From Candidatus Hodarchaeota archaeon (GTDB lineage Archaea > Asgardarchaeota > Heimdallarchaeia > Hodarchaeales > Hodarchaeaceae): a DNA stretch of 7,632 nucleotides. Position 1 is the stretch's first letter. Each line of letters starts with the position of its first letter. This document shows, in pieces, positions 1 through 6,817 of this stretch. Under the pieces are notes generated by a model that made no database searches, was not told the origin of the DNA, and saw only the letters and a list, made by a program, of their open reading frames with translations. The DNA is taken from NCBI GenBank assembly GCA_030589605.1, contig JAUUVJ010000187.1:1-7632 (forward strand). The letters are read 5' to 3'. The position numbers and the translations under genes are program-made.

Positions 1-1074
1 ACTTTCAGTTAACGGAGAGTGAACATCACTTAAAATAACAATTACACGAATTTTACTTCCTAATTCAGGATCTATTGTTGCTCCCCATATTATTTCAGCA
101 GAATTATCAATTTCTGCCGCTATTTTCATTACTGCTTCTTCAGCATCTTTTAAAGCGAGGCCTTCGCCACCTGAAACACATATTAAGGCTTTTTTGGCGC
201 TACTTATGTCTAAATCATCTAGGAGAGGATTTTTAAGCGATTCAAACACTGCCTCATCTACTTTCATATGTTGGTGGTCTGATTCCCCGAGTCCAATCAT
301 AGCCATACCTCCCTCGATTAAAATTTTACGAACATCTGCAAAATCTAGGTTAATCAATTGAGGTTTAGTTATTAATTCTGTAATTGCTCTGACTGCTCGT
401 AGCAGTACTTCATCAGCAATTCGAAAAGCAGCCATCATGGTAATATCATCAGATAATTGAAGCAGTTTTTCATTAGGAACAACAATTACTGTATCTGAAG
501 CCTCATAAAGTTTTTTTAACCCCATTCGTGCATTTTGATAGCGTTTGACACCTTCCATTTGAAATGGGAGGGTACAAATAGAGACAGTAAGAGCTCCTTT
601 TTCTTTAGCTTGTTTGGCGATAATATGTGCGGCCCCGGTACCAGTACCTCCGCCCAGACCCGCTGTTATAAAAACCATGTTTGCTTGAATCATTGTTTTG
701 ATATCTTCAAGTGATTCTCGAGCAGCTGTTTCTCCAATTTCAGGGTCATTACCAGCACCAAATCCTCGTGAAGTGTCTTTTCCAATCAAAACTTTCTTAT
801 TAGCTCTTGTTGATAGTAAATGTTGCGCATCAGTGTTAACAGCGACACATTCGGCTTCTACTTCAGTATTCATAAGACGATAAACAGCATTATTACCTGC
901 TCCCCCGACTCCAATAACTTGTACCTTCGGCAACCTTTCAGTAAGAATATCAGCTATTTCGCTATTAATTTTAGGTGGAGATGGGGTATATTGGGAGATA
1001 CGTTCATGTTTAGGCTCACCTAAATTCTTAAATGAACCAGTATCATTTAAAGCATCTTTTAAAAGAGATTCCAT
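1..1074 (-). CDS. ftsZ: Cell-division GTPase FtsZ (C-terminus cut by window edge)
   Basis: Tubulin-like GTPase that polymerises into the division ring at the inner face of the membrane. 358 residues are readable with no stop. Visible motifs are the N-terminal nucleotide loop GVGGAGNNA (55-63), the tubulin/FtsZ signature GLGGGTGTG (139-147), LPFQMEG (169-175), and the T7 synergy loop NLDFADV (242-248), whose D244 and D247 are the expected catalytic acids. About 45 residues precede the first core strand, as a variable tail. An in-frame TGA lies just upstream, so ATG at 1074 is the first possible start. A GAAGGA ribosome-binding site (1087-1082) sits 7 nt before it. The gene reads away from tRNA-Pro on the same strand. 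Only the last part of the C-terminal domain and the tail should be missing. I did not try to decide between archaeal FtsZ1 and FtsZ2. Confidence 0.96.
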   Translation of the reverse strand, partial: MESLLKDALNDTGSFKNLGEPKHERISQYTPSPPKINSEIADILTERLPKVQVIGVGGAGNNAVYRLMNTEVEAECVAVNTDAQHLLSTRANKKVLIGKDTSRGFGAGNDPEIGETAARESLEDIKTMIQANMVFITAGLGGGTGTGAAHIIAKQAKEKGALTVSICTLPFQMEGVKRYQNARMGLKKLYEASDTVIVVPNEKLLQLSDDITMMAAFRIADEVLLRAVRAITELITKPQLINLDFADVRKILIEGGMAMIGLGESDHQHMKVDEAVFESLKNPLLDDLDISSAKKALICVSGGEGLALKDAEEAVMKIAAEIDNSAEIIWGATIDPELGSKIRVIVILSDVHSPLTES

Positions 1075-1091
1075 TGGATGTTCCTTCTTTC

Positions 1092-1105
1092 ATATCTTAA
1101 GATAT
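1092..1105. promoter_or_regulatory. 14-bp perfect palindrome in the ftsZ leader
   Basis: ATATCTTAAGATAT is a perfect inverted repeat without spacer. Its near edge is 17 nt from the ftsZ start codon and just outside the ribosome-binding site (1082-1087). The position fits a dimeric repressor site or a leader element controlling ftsZ. In an AT-rich spacer such a palindrome can also arise by chance. No regulator is identified. Confidence 0.35.
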
Positions 1106-1231
1106 TAACCGACAAAAAAAGATAAAGAAAAAGGTATCATCCTCATAGTATGAATAAATTTTGAGAATAAACCATCTTTATTCCTTGGCTTTATTTTCCC
1201 TGAACTTTCAAACATAAATCGTTACTGAAAA

Positions 1232-1336
1232 TGGGTTCGGAGGGATTTGAACCCCCGGTTTCACAGGATTCAGGAAACGTCCTGAATCGTCTCGTGCACC
1301 CCAGGCACGGATCCTACCAAGCTAGACCACGAACCC
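1232..1336 (-). tRNA. tRNA-Pro (anticodon GGG) with a variable-loop intron
   Basis: The gene folds into a complete cloverleaf once a 31-nt insert is removed (74 nt mature). The acceptor is GGGTTCG/CGAACCC (7 bp) with discriminator A73. The D stem is GTCT/GGAT with G10-U25, and the D loop contains the GG pair. The anticodon stem is CGTGC/GCACG around loop CTGGGGT, giving anticodon GGG (Pro, CCC/CCU). The variable loop after splicing is AGACC. The T stem is GGGGG/CCCTC around TTCAAAT. CCA is not encoded. Archaeal proline tRNAs are short-variable-loop tRNAs, so the 36 nt between position 43 and the T stem cannot be a normal long variable arm. That supports an intron rather than a class II tRNA. 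Confidence 0.93.
1260..1290 (-). other. Non-canonical tRNA intron at 45/46 of tRNA-Pro(GGG), 31 nt
   Basis: The intron core is a 9-bp hairpin (GATTCAGGA with TCCTGAATC, loop CGTT). Exon bases CACG (40-43) pair with TGTG near the intron 3' end to form the 4-bp central helix. The flanking bulges are AG|A on the 5' side (plus one C-C mismatch) and AA|A on the 3' side. Cutting after the second bulge base gives variable loop AGACC. The outer helix is weak, so this is a relaxed BHB, as is common for introns outside the anticodon loop. The exact ends are inferred from the fold. Confidence 0.8.
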
Positions 1337-1858
1337 AGATCATTCTTTCATTTGAAACTGTTGGAGACAAACCATTTTACTAAAACAGTCATATAAAGGT
1401 TTTAGGTTTAACTAAATCATGTATAAACTGCAAATAGTTTATTTTTTACTAGAAATAAAAACTTGTCCTTGGTTAGATTTTTTCATTAGAGGAAAAGTGG
1501 ACAGAGTCTAATCTTTTCATCAGAAATAATTGTTTTCTCTTCAGAATACTTGATTCTTCTTTTATTCAGTAATATTACTTAAAAATTCAAAATAGACAGA
1601 TTTATACACCAAATCCTTATTCTTGTTTAAATTGATTGCAATACTCTAGAAATATCAGAATTTGAGCGATTTATGATCGAACAAAGGATGGAAAAGAGAG
1701 CAAACTCCGTAATGTTTTTGAATACTTCAATTATTAATTTTGCTTTGAAACTAGATAAATATTGAAATATCGCTTTTTTTTTAAGAAATCTAAAAGGATA
1801 ATAAAGGTTACGAGGAAGGAATGAATAGGCCGTAAAGAGTCGGAGACGATCAAATCAA
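1337..1858. other. Divergent AT-rich spacer without a supported gene
   Basis: It separates the leftward tRNA-Pro/ftsZ side from the rightward AAA ATPase gene, so promoters for both sides should lie here. A TATA-like stretch (about 1752-1762) and a 9-T run (1774-1782) lie upstream of the ATPase gene. A four-codon ORF (1821-1835) begins 5 nt after GAGG (1812-1815). Two short open stretches end at 1511 and 1765 but lack a convincing start or ribosome-binding site. I see no tRNA, long repeat or recognisable protein remnant. Confidence 0.5.
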
Positions 1859-2962
1859 TTGGAATACCAACCTAAAATCTTACCTAAGCCTAAAAGTGCG
1901 TCAAAAAGCACTCTAAAAATGAGATCTTTGCAATTATTACCAGTAGGATACCCTCTACGTGCAGGTGAGGCAGCCCCCTTCTTAACTACTGATGATCCAA
2001 CATTATTCCAGCATTATGCTAGAAGTCAATGGATGGGATTAATTGTAAAGAAAGGAAGTTTCTTATTTGATTCGTTACTATTTCCAGATTATGCATTCCG
2101 AGCGATATCAGTTGAAACTGATGGATCACAGATCACAAAAGATACAACAATCTCACTTTTCTCAGAACCATCATCTGATCCTCCAATAACTACATTGCTT
2201 GAAGATGTACAATTCTCAGATGTAATAGGTCAACAAAATGCTATAGATAAATGTATGATAATAGGGAGATTTTTAAGTGATTCTCGTTTACTAAGATCAA
2301 AATGGGCGCCTAAAAATGTTTTATTCTGGGGTCCACCTGGTAATGGCAAAACTATGATGGCAAAAGCTCTCTCTCATGAAACTGAGCATTCAATATTCTT
2401 AGTAAAAGCAAGTGACCTCTTAGGAGTATATGTTGGGGATGGTGCTCGGAAAATCAGAAATTTATATGCAGAAGCAAGGAAAGAATCCCCAGCTATTGTT
2501 TTTATTGATGAATTAGATGCCATAGCTTTAAAACGAAAATTTCAAGGTATTCGGGGAGATGTTATAGAATTAGTCAGTGCATTACTTGGAGAAATGGATG
2601 GTATCGAAAAAAATCAGGGAGTAGTAACAATAGGATCTACAAATCAACCTAAAATGCTTGATATTGCAATTTTGAGTCGTTTCGAGGAATTAATAGAATT
2701 TAAGATACCCAATGTAAAAGAAAGAGAACAAATCTTGATCAAATACGCTAACACGTCCCCTATTCCATTTATTGGAATTTTTTGGAGTCAGATAGTTCAA
2801 AAAACACAAGGTTGGTCTGGTAGAGAATTAAAGGACAAGTTAATAAAAAACGCTATTCATTACGCAATTCTTCATGAAAAGAGCGAGATTCATATGAATG
2901 ATTTAGAAATTATCATAAAGAAGAATATAGATTTGTCAGAATCACTTCCTCATTACTCTTGA
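1859..2962 (+). CDS. Single-domain AAA ATPase, COG1223-like archaeal family
   Basis: 367 residues. About 110 N-terminal residues of a substrate or assembly domain I cannot name precede one AAA module. The module shows Walker A GPPGNGKT (158-165), an aromatic pore loop with Y191-V192-G193, Walker B IVFIDELD (213-220, D217/E218), sensor-1 N262, an arginine finger R274 in SRFEELIEF, and sensor-2 GWSGREL (318-324). The SRFEE form, lacking the second arginine of FtsH/CDC48, matches my memory of archaeal COG1223-type predicted ATPases. The pore-loop YVG suggests hexamers that thread polypeptides, as an unfoldase or remodeller; no peptidase domain is present. The start is TTG, 13 nt after GGAG (1842-1845). 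An in-frame stop just upstream excludes a longer protein, but ATG 1919 (residue 21) is an alternative. trmG10 follows after 15 nt, so co-transcription is likely. Confidence 0.88.
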   Translation: MEYQPKILPKPKSASKSTLKMRSLQLLPVGYPLRAGEAAPFLTTDDPTLFQHYARSQWMGLIVKKGSFLFDSLLFPDYAFRAISVETDGSQITKDTTISLFSEPSSDPPITTLLEDVQFSDVIGQQNAIDKCMIIGRFLSDSRLLRSKWAPKNVLFWGPPGNGKTMMAKALSHETEHSIFLVKASDLLGVYVGDGARKIRNLYAEARKESPAIVFIDELDAIALKRKFQGIRGDVIELVSALLGEMDGIEKNQGVVTIGSTNQPKMLDIAILSRFEELIEFKIPNVKEREQILIKYANTSPIPFIGIFWSQIVQKTQGWSGRELKDKLIKNAIHYAILHEKSEIHMNDLEIIIKKNIDLSESLPHYS

Positions 2963-2977
2963 ATTCATGGTTTAAAG

Positions 2978-4102
2978 ATGGCTAAACGATATCACTCTTC
3001 AAGCAATTTTTTCTTTTTACTTTCAGGAGAAAACCCAGAACTTGCTGTTTTTGAATTTGAAAGTGTTCTATCAACTTTAGATGTTCAGATTGATATAGAA
3101 ATAAGTCCAGATAATAGAATAATCGATTTTCATTTTATTGATCCTTTTAGCAAAGATTCAGCATTAGATGTTGTCATATCTATAATAAAACGAACTACAA
3201 TGGCTCATTTTTGCTGCGAAAATCTTTTTCAGGTCTCTTTTTCCGCAACACTACCTGCATCATTTGAAAAATTAACTTCTATTTTTCAATCAACCTCAAT
3301 TCGAGACTTAACTCCAGATTTATCTTTTTCTGTCATCACTAAACGGATTGGCGAACCTGTTGGATTATTTAAAAAACAAGAAATCACGCAGGATTTTTCT
3401 GCATTTCTAGGTTCAAAGATTCAAGAATTCAATTTTCGAAAAGTAGTAGATTTAGAGAATCCAGATGAAAAATTTATAGCAATTTTAAGTAAACATGGTG
3501 TCTGGTTTGGAAAATTCATTTTTCAATCCCTTAGAAATGAAGTTAGGCTTCGTACATCTCATAAGAGACCATTTTTTCATCCAAGTTCAATGAATCCAAT
3601 ATTACAAAGAACAATGGTAAATTTAGCTGCTTTAAAACCTGGTGAATGGTTGTTAGACCCGTTTTGTGGGACTGGGGGAGCCTTAATAGAATCATCTAGA
3701 TTGGGAATTCAGAGTGTTGGAGTTGAAATTGATCGTAGAATGATTTGGGGGGCAGGCCAGAATTTAGTAAGAGATCATGATTTCAATGAAAAGACGCATT
3801 TAATATTTGGAGATGCAACTAAATTATGCTTTAAAACCAATTCATTTTCAGCAATTGTTACAGATCCTCCTTATGGAACAGCTGCATCAACACAAGGTTT
3901 AGATCTAATCGAACTATTGAAAAAAACTTTTAAGGAATTATATTCACTATTAAAACCAGGAAGTCGTGTTGTTTTCGCAGTTCCATCAGATTTAGATATT
4001 GAAGATCGAGTTGCTGAAATCCTAAAGGCCACATACAAAATTTTCTTTCACTATGTTCATAGATCCTTAACCAGAAAGATCCTTGTTTTTATATTGCAAT
4101 AA
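2978..4102 (+). CDS. trmG10: tRNA (guanine10-N2)-dimethyltransferase, Trm-G10/Trm11 family
   Basis: 374 residues. It transfers methyl groups from S-adenosylmethionine to N2 of G10 in tRNA (m2G10, then m2,2G10), at the hinge between acceptor and D stem. An N-terminal region with a THUMP RNA-binding domain (roughly residues 60-185) is followed by the family linker RPFFHPSSMNP (197-207). The Rossmann methyltransferase domain has motif I DPFCGTGG (227-234), an acidic ribose-binding E250 in VGVEID, and the amino-methylating motif DPPYG (296-300). The THUMP plus DPPYG layout is diagnostic of this family; RlmKL-type THUMP methyltransferases are longer and arranged differently. ATG 2978 lies 15 nt after the AAA ATPase stop, with only a weak GGT upstream, which suggests operon translation. 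The protein is somewhat longer than the Pyrococcus enzyme as I recall it, mainly N-terminally. Confidence 0.92.
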   Translation: MAKRYHSSSNFFFLLSGENPELAVFEFESVLSTLDVQIDIEISPDNRIIDFHFIDPFSKDSALDVVISIIKRTTMAHFCCENLFQVSFSATLPASFEKLTSIFQSTSIRDLTPDLSFSVITKRIGEPVGLFKKQEITQDFSAFLGSKIQEFNFRKVVDLENPDEKFIAILSKHGVWFGKFIFQSLRNEVRLRTSHKRPFFHPSSMNPILQRTMVNLAALKPGEWLLDPFCGTGGALIESSRLGIQSVGVEIDRRMIWGAGQNLVRDHDFNEKTHLIFGDATKLCFKTNSFSAIVTDPPYGTAASTQGLDLIELLKKTFKELYSLLKPGSRVVFAVPSDLDIEDRVAEILKATYKIFFHYVHRSLTRKILVFILQ

Positions 4103-4490
4103 ATTTAAATGCTAAGAATTTTCATAAGTTAGTTCAGTTGTCAGATCTATCTATAGAGATTAAATGAAAAGACTGAGTTTGCAATAACTCCTATAACACA
4201 ATAAAATCTCATATTCCTTTAGTTATGAGTCAATCACTAGATCGGATAAAAGGAATAAAAATGACATTATAGGTTAATCCTCCTTCCGAAAATGATAATC
4301 AGATAAAAAGAATTACTTCATAAAACCTAGTCTTTTAAAGGTATTCGACGATTAGAATTAATTGATATTTAACGAAGAGTGGTATGAAAGTACATACTTT
4401 TTTCGAATTTGGAATAACAAATCTGTTATTGAAATAACCCATTCGTATATCAGAGTTTAGTTTGTCCTTTTACAATACGGGAATACAGAA
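4103..4490. other. AT-rich spacer upstream of lon
   Basis: No ORF of useful length, tRNA or protein remnant is apparent. The right half contains two small inverted repeats (4382-4397 and 4413-4430). A TATA-like GTATAT (4445-4450) lies 40 nt before the lon start and could place transcription initiation near 4473-4476, giving a short leader of about 15-18 nt. The left half (4103-4380) shows no structure I can support. Confidence 0.45.
4382..4430. promoter_or_regulatory. Two inverted repeats upstream of lon
   Basis: GTATG-AAAGTA-CATAC (4382-4397) and AATAACA-AATC-TGTTATT (4413-4430; 7-bp arms) lie 15 nt apart. They are just upstream of the TATA-like element at 4445-4450. The location fits an operator, for example for stress control of a protease gene. 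Chance occurrence in AT-rich DNA is a real alternative. The two repeats are unrelated in sequence. Confidence 0.3.
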
Positions 4491-6413
4491 ATGAGAAAAA
4501 TAAAATCCGAAAAGATTGATGTAGACATGGATTTCGAGACTACAGCCGAAATTCCAATCCCATCAAGATTAGTTGACCAAGTTATCGGGCAAGATGGGCC
4601 TGTCGAAATTATAAAAAAAGCAGCTATTCAACGTCGAAATGTTCTCCTAATTGGGGATCCAGGTACAGGTAAATCAATGTTAGGCCAAGCATTGGCTGAA
4701 TTATTACCAAGAGAAGAATTAGAAGATATTTTGTGCCTACCCAATCAAAATGATTCACATACACCGCGTATAATGACAGTTCCTGCAATTGAAGGACGAA
4801 AAATCGTTGATCACTATAAACAGGTAGCCAGAAAATCAGATCAGCAAAGGAGTATGTTATTACTGGGAATTCCAGCAATAATTATCATTCTTGCTTTGGT
4901 TTTAAGTGGAGGCGACCCAAATGTTATACTCATGGGTATTTTTGTAGGTTTAGTCGCATTTTTTGTTATTGGTCAATTTCGTAGTAGAAGAGAGAATTTA
5001 GTCCCAAAATTGTTGGTTGACAATTCTGAGAGAAATAACGCACCTTTTAATGATGCTACAGGAGCACATGCCGGAGCACTCTTAGGCGATGTACGTCATG
5101 ACCCATTTCAATCTGGTGGATTAGGTACTCCAGCACACGATCGGGTTGAAGCTGGATTAATACATAAATCTCATAAAGGGGTTCTTTATATCGATGAAGT
5201 AGCCACTCTTAACCAAAAGACACAGCAGCAGTTACTTACTGCGATGCAAGATAGAATGTTATCTATAACTGGTCAATCAGAATTATCAAGCGGAGCAATG
5301 GTCCGAACAGAAGCGGTTCCTTGCGATTTTGTTTTAGTTGCTTCTGGAAATATAGACACAGTTAGAAGGATGCATCCTGCATTAAGATCACGTATACGTG
5401 GTTATGGTTATGAAATTGCTGTAAACCATTCAATGCCTGACACAATGGAGAATCGTAGAAAGTTAGTACGATTTACAGCACAAGAAATTACAAAAGATGG
5501 TAAAATTCCTCATTTTTCTCGTAGTGCTGTAATGGCAATCATTCTAGAAGCAAAAAAAAGAGCTGATCGAAAGAATCACCTTTCAATGAGACTTAGAGAC
5601 TTAGGTGGATTGATTAGGGCTGCAGGTGATGTAGGTAGGGAAGAAGGAGTTGCTTTAGTCGAAGCTCGACACGTTATTGGATCACGTGACTTAGCTCGTT
5701 CATTAGAGAATCAAATTGCTGATAAACAAATTGAACGGAAAAAGGAGTACAAACTCTTCCAGACTGTCGGAAGTATTGTAGGTCGTGTAAATGGACTAGC
5801 AGTTTTATCTGATCCAACAGGAGGGGTGAGAGGTGGGCATATCACTCCAATAGAAGCTCAGGTTACTCCATCACAAGGAGCAGGAGGTCGAATTTTTGCT
5901 ACTGGACAATTAAGAGTCGTGGCGAGGGAATCTGTTCAAAATGTTTCCGCTCGTATCAAAAAGCTTACTGGAAAAGAAATTTCTAATATGGATGTTCATA
6001 TCCAATTCTTAGGCGTACATGGTATTGATGGAGACAGTGCAAGTGTTACTATTGCCACTGCGATTATGAGTGACTTAGAGAATATTCCAGTCCGTCAAGA
6101 TTTAGCAATGACAGGTTCATTATCTGTACGTGGAACAGTTCTTCCTGTAGGAGGAATAACAGCAAAGATAGAAGGAGCTTATCAGGTTGGAATTAAAGAA
6201 GTCATAATTCCTGCAGCAAATTTGGAAGATATTGTACTTGATGAGAAAGTAAGCAAATCAATTCGTGTATCTCCAGTAGAGACATTAAATGATGTTTTTT
6301 CAATCGCATTGATCGGATGGGATAAGAAAAAGCGTGTTTCCGATTTTCCACATTCTTCTCAATCAGACAGCGGTTCTTCTAAAACACAAAAAACCGTACC
6401 ATTTTCTGGATGA
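4491..6413 (+). CDS. lon: Archaeal-type membrane-anchored Lon protease (LonB)
   Basis: 640 residues. An ATP-dependent serine protease that degrades unfolded or regulatory proteins at the cytoplasmic face of the membrane; archaea lack FtsH, and LonB covers that role. The AAA domain has Walker A GDPGTGKS (55-62). Inserted before Walker B are two hydrophobic segments (about 122-140 and 145-162), the membrane anchor typical of LonB. Walker B is VLYIDEV (231-237), sensor-1 N287, and an arginine finger lies near R299-R301. The C-terminal protease domain has catalytic S516 in GDSAS and K559 in GGITAKIEGA, 43 residues apart as in E. coli Lon. There is no Lon-A type N-terminal substrate domain. The last 25-30 residues are a polar, serine-rich tail. 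ATG 4491 has only a weak GGG upstream; ATG 4527 (residue 13) is an alternative. The gene appears intact and monocistronic. Confidence 0.96.
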   Translation: MRKIKSEKIDVDMDFETTAEIPIPSRLVDQVIGQDGPVEIIKKAAIQRRNVLLIGDPGTGKSMLGQALAELLPREELEDILCLPNQNDSHTPRIMTVPAIEGRKIVDHYKQVARKSDQQRSMLLLGIPAIIIILALVLSGGDPNVILMGIFVGLVAFFVIGQFRSRRENLVPKLLVDNSERNNAPFNDATGAHAGALLGDVRHDPFQSGGLGTPAHDRVEAGLIHKSHKGVLYIDEVATLNQKTQQQLLTAMQDRMLSITGQSELSSGAMVRTEAVPCDFVLVASGNIDTVRRMHPALRSRIRGYGYEIAVNHSMPDTMENRRKLVRFTAQEITKDGKIPHFSRSAVMAIILEAKKRADRKNHLSMRLRDLGGLIRAAGDVGREEGVALVEARHVIGSRDLARSLENQIADKQIERKKEYKLFQTVGSIVGRVNGLAVLSDPTGGVRGGHITPIEAQVTPSQGAGGRIFATGQLRVVARESVQNVSARIKKLTGKEISNMDVHIQFLGVHGIDGDSASVTIATAIMSDLENIPVRQDLAMTGSLSVRGTVLPVGGITAKIEGAYQVGIKEVIIPAANLEDIVLDEKVSKSIRVSPVETLNDVFSIALIGWDKKKRVSDFPHSSQSDSGSSKTQKTVPFSG

Positions 6414-6504
6414 CTATTTTTATTCATTCTTATCACGTATCAATTCTCGAAAAGGAAAACCTTTTGATAATGAATTTGAAGTAACGAAAGTAAAGTTATT
6501 TGAT

Positions 6505-6519
6505 TCTTATCAGATAAGA
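6505..6519. repeat. 15-nt palindrome before tRNA-Arg(TCT)
   Basis: TCTTATC-A-GATAAGA has perfect 7-bp arms around one base and ends 15 nt before the tRNA 5' end. It falls between lon and the tRNA cluster, where a lon terminator or tRNA promoter would lie. No T-run follows, so it is a poor terminator candidate. Role unknown. Confidence 0.3.
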
Positions 6520-6534
6520 TGTAAATGAATTGAT

Positions 6535-6648
6535 GGACCCGTGGCTTAGGTTGGATAGAGCGGCGGCCTTCTAAGTCGCAGATCAAAAGAGATATTCAAA
6601 AATCTCATTGAGCGCATGTCAGGGGTTCAAATCCCCTCGGGTCCGCCA
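6535..6648 (+). tRNA. tRNA-Arg (anticodon TCT) with a variable-loop intron, CCA encoded
   Basis: The acceptor is GGACCCG/CGGGTCC with G73, and CCA is encoded (6646-6648), unlike the other tRNAs here. The D stem is GCTT/GAGC with G10-C25. The anticodon stem GCGGC/GTCGC closes an uninterrupted loop CTTCTAA, so the anticodon is TCT (codons AGA/AGG). The T stem is AGGGG/CCCCT around TTCAAAT. There are 41 nt between the anticodon stem and T stem; removing 36 leaves AGGTC, a standard short variable loop. It is the first of three arginine tRNAs in tandem downstream of lon. Confidence 0.94.
6582..6617 (+). other. Non-canonical tRNA intron at 45/46 of tRNA-Arg(TCT), 36 nt
   Basis: The intron forms a stem of TCAA/TTGA plus GAGAT/ATCTC. 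The central helix pairs exon CGC (41-43) with intron GCG; the fourth position is a T-C mismatch. The bulges are AG|A and AT|G, so cleavage after the second bulge base yields variable loop AGGTC. The insertion site and the 5' bulge are the same as in tRNA-Pro(GGG). The ends are inferred from the fold. Confidence 0.8.
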
Positions 6649-6736
6649 TTCAAAACACCGTATCTTCTAATAACTTTTAATAATGATAAAACTTTCTGGA
6701 CTCGTAGCTCAGCATGGATAGAGCGTCTGCCTCCTA

Positions 6737-6765
6737 TTTGAAACTTTTAATGATTTCAAGGAGTA
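6737..6765 (+). other. Canonical 37/38 intron of tRNA-Arg(CCT), 29 nt
   Basis: A full hBHBh' fold. The outer helix is the anticodon stem TCTGC/GCAGA. The central helix is CTCC (32-35) with intron GGAG. The bulges are TA|T and TA|A, and the intron stem is TTGAAA/TTTCAA. Cleavage restores the seven-base loop CTCCTAA. It is the archetypal substrate of the archaeal splicing endonuclease. Confidence 0.92.
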
Positions 6766-6787
6766 AGCAGAAAGCCGAGGGTTCAAA

Positions 6788-6817
6788 TTCAACAGTCATG
6801 AAGTCTGTTGATGAAAT
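6788..6817 (+). other. T-loop intron at 59/60 of tRNA-Arg(CCT), 30 nt
   Basis: The T stem serves as outer helix. Exon TTCA (54-57) pairs perfectly with intron TGAA as the 4-bp central helix. The bulges are AA|T and AT|T, and the intron stem is TCAACAG/CTGTTGA (7 bp, 9-nt loop). Splicing rebuilds T loop TTCAAAT. The AAATTC repeat at both borders makes the junction ambiguous by sequence, but the fold fixes it at 59/60. Confidence 0.9.

Noticed and set aside
698..1023. Two overlapping plus-strand open frames (698-883 and 820-1023)
   Set aside because: Both lie antisense inside ftsZ, whose conserved GTPase motifs are on the minus strand; the translations resemble no protein family.
1232..1336. 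Reading the tRNA-Pro insert as a class II long variable arm
   Set aside because: In archaea long variable arms belong to Leu and Ser tRNAs. The GGG anticodon and the BHB-like fold that leaves a normal 5-nt loop favour an intron.
1419..1511. 30-codon ORF starting at ATG 1419
   Set aside because: No ribosome-binding site, AT-rich composition and no recognisable motif.
1628..1765. Open stretch of about 45 codons ending at TGA 1765, with ATG at 1673
   Set aside because: The peptide is mildly protein-like, but there is no convincing start signal and no family resemblance; insufficient support.
4624..4878. 84-codon minus-strand frame with hydrophobic stretches
   Set aside because: Antisense shadow of the lon Walker A and membrane-anchor region; its hydrophobicity mirrors the coding strand.
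6334..6528. 64-codon plus-strand frame after lon
   Set aside because: It starts inside the lon 3' end in another frame and runs into the spacer up to the tRNA; no ribosome-binding site or family features.
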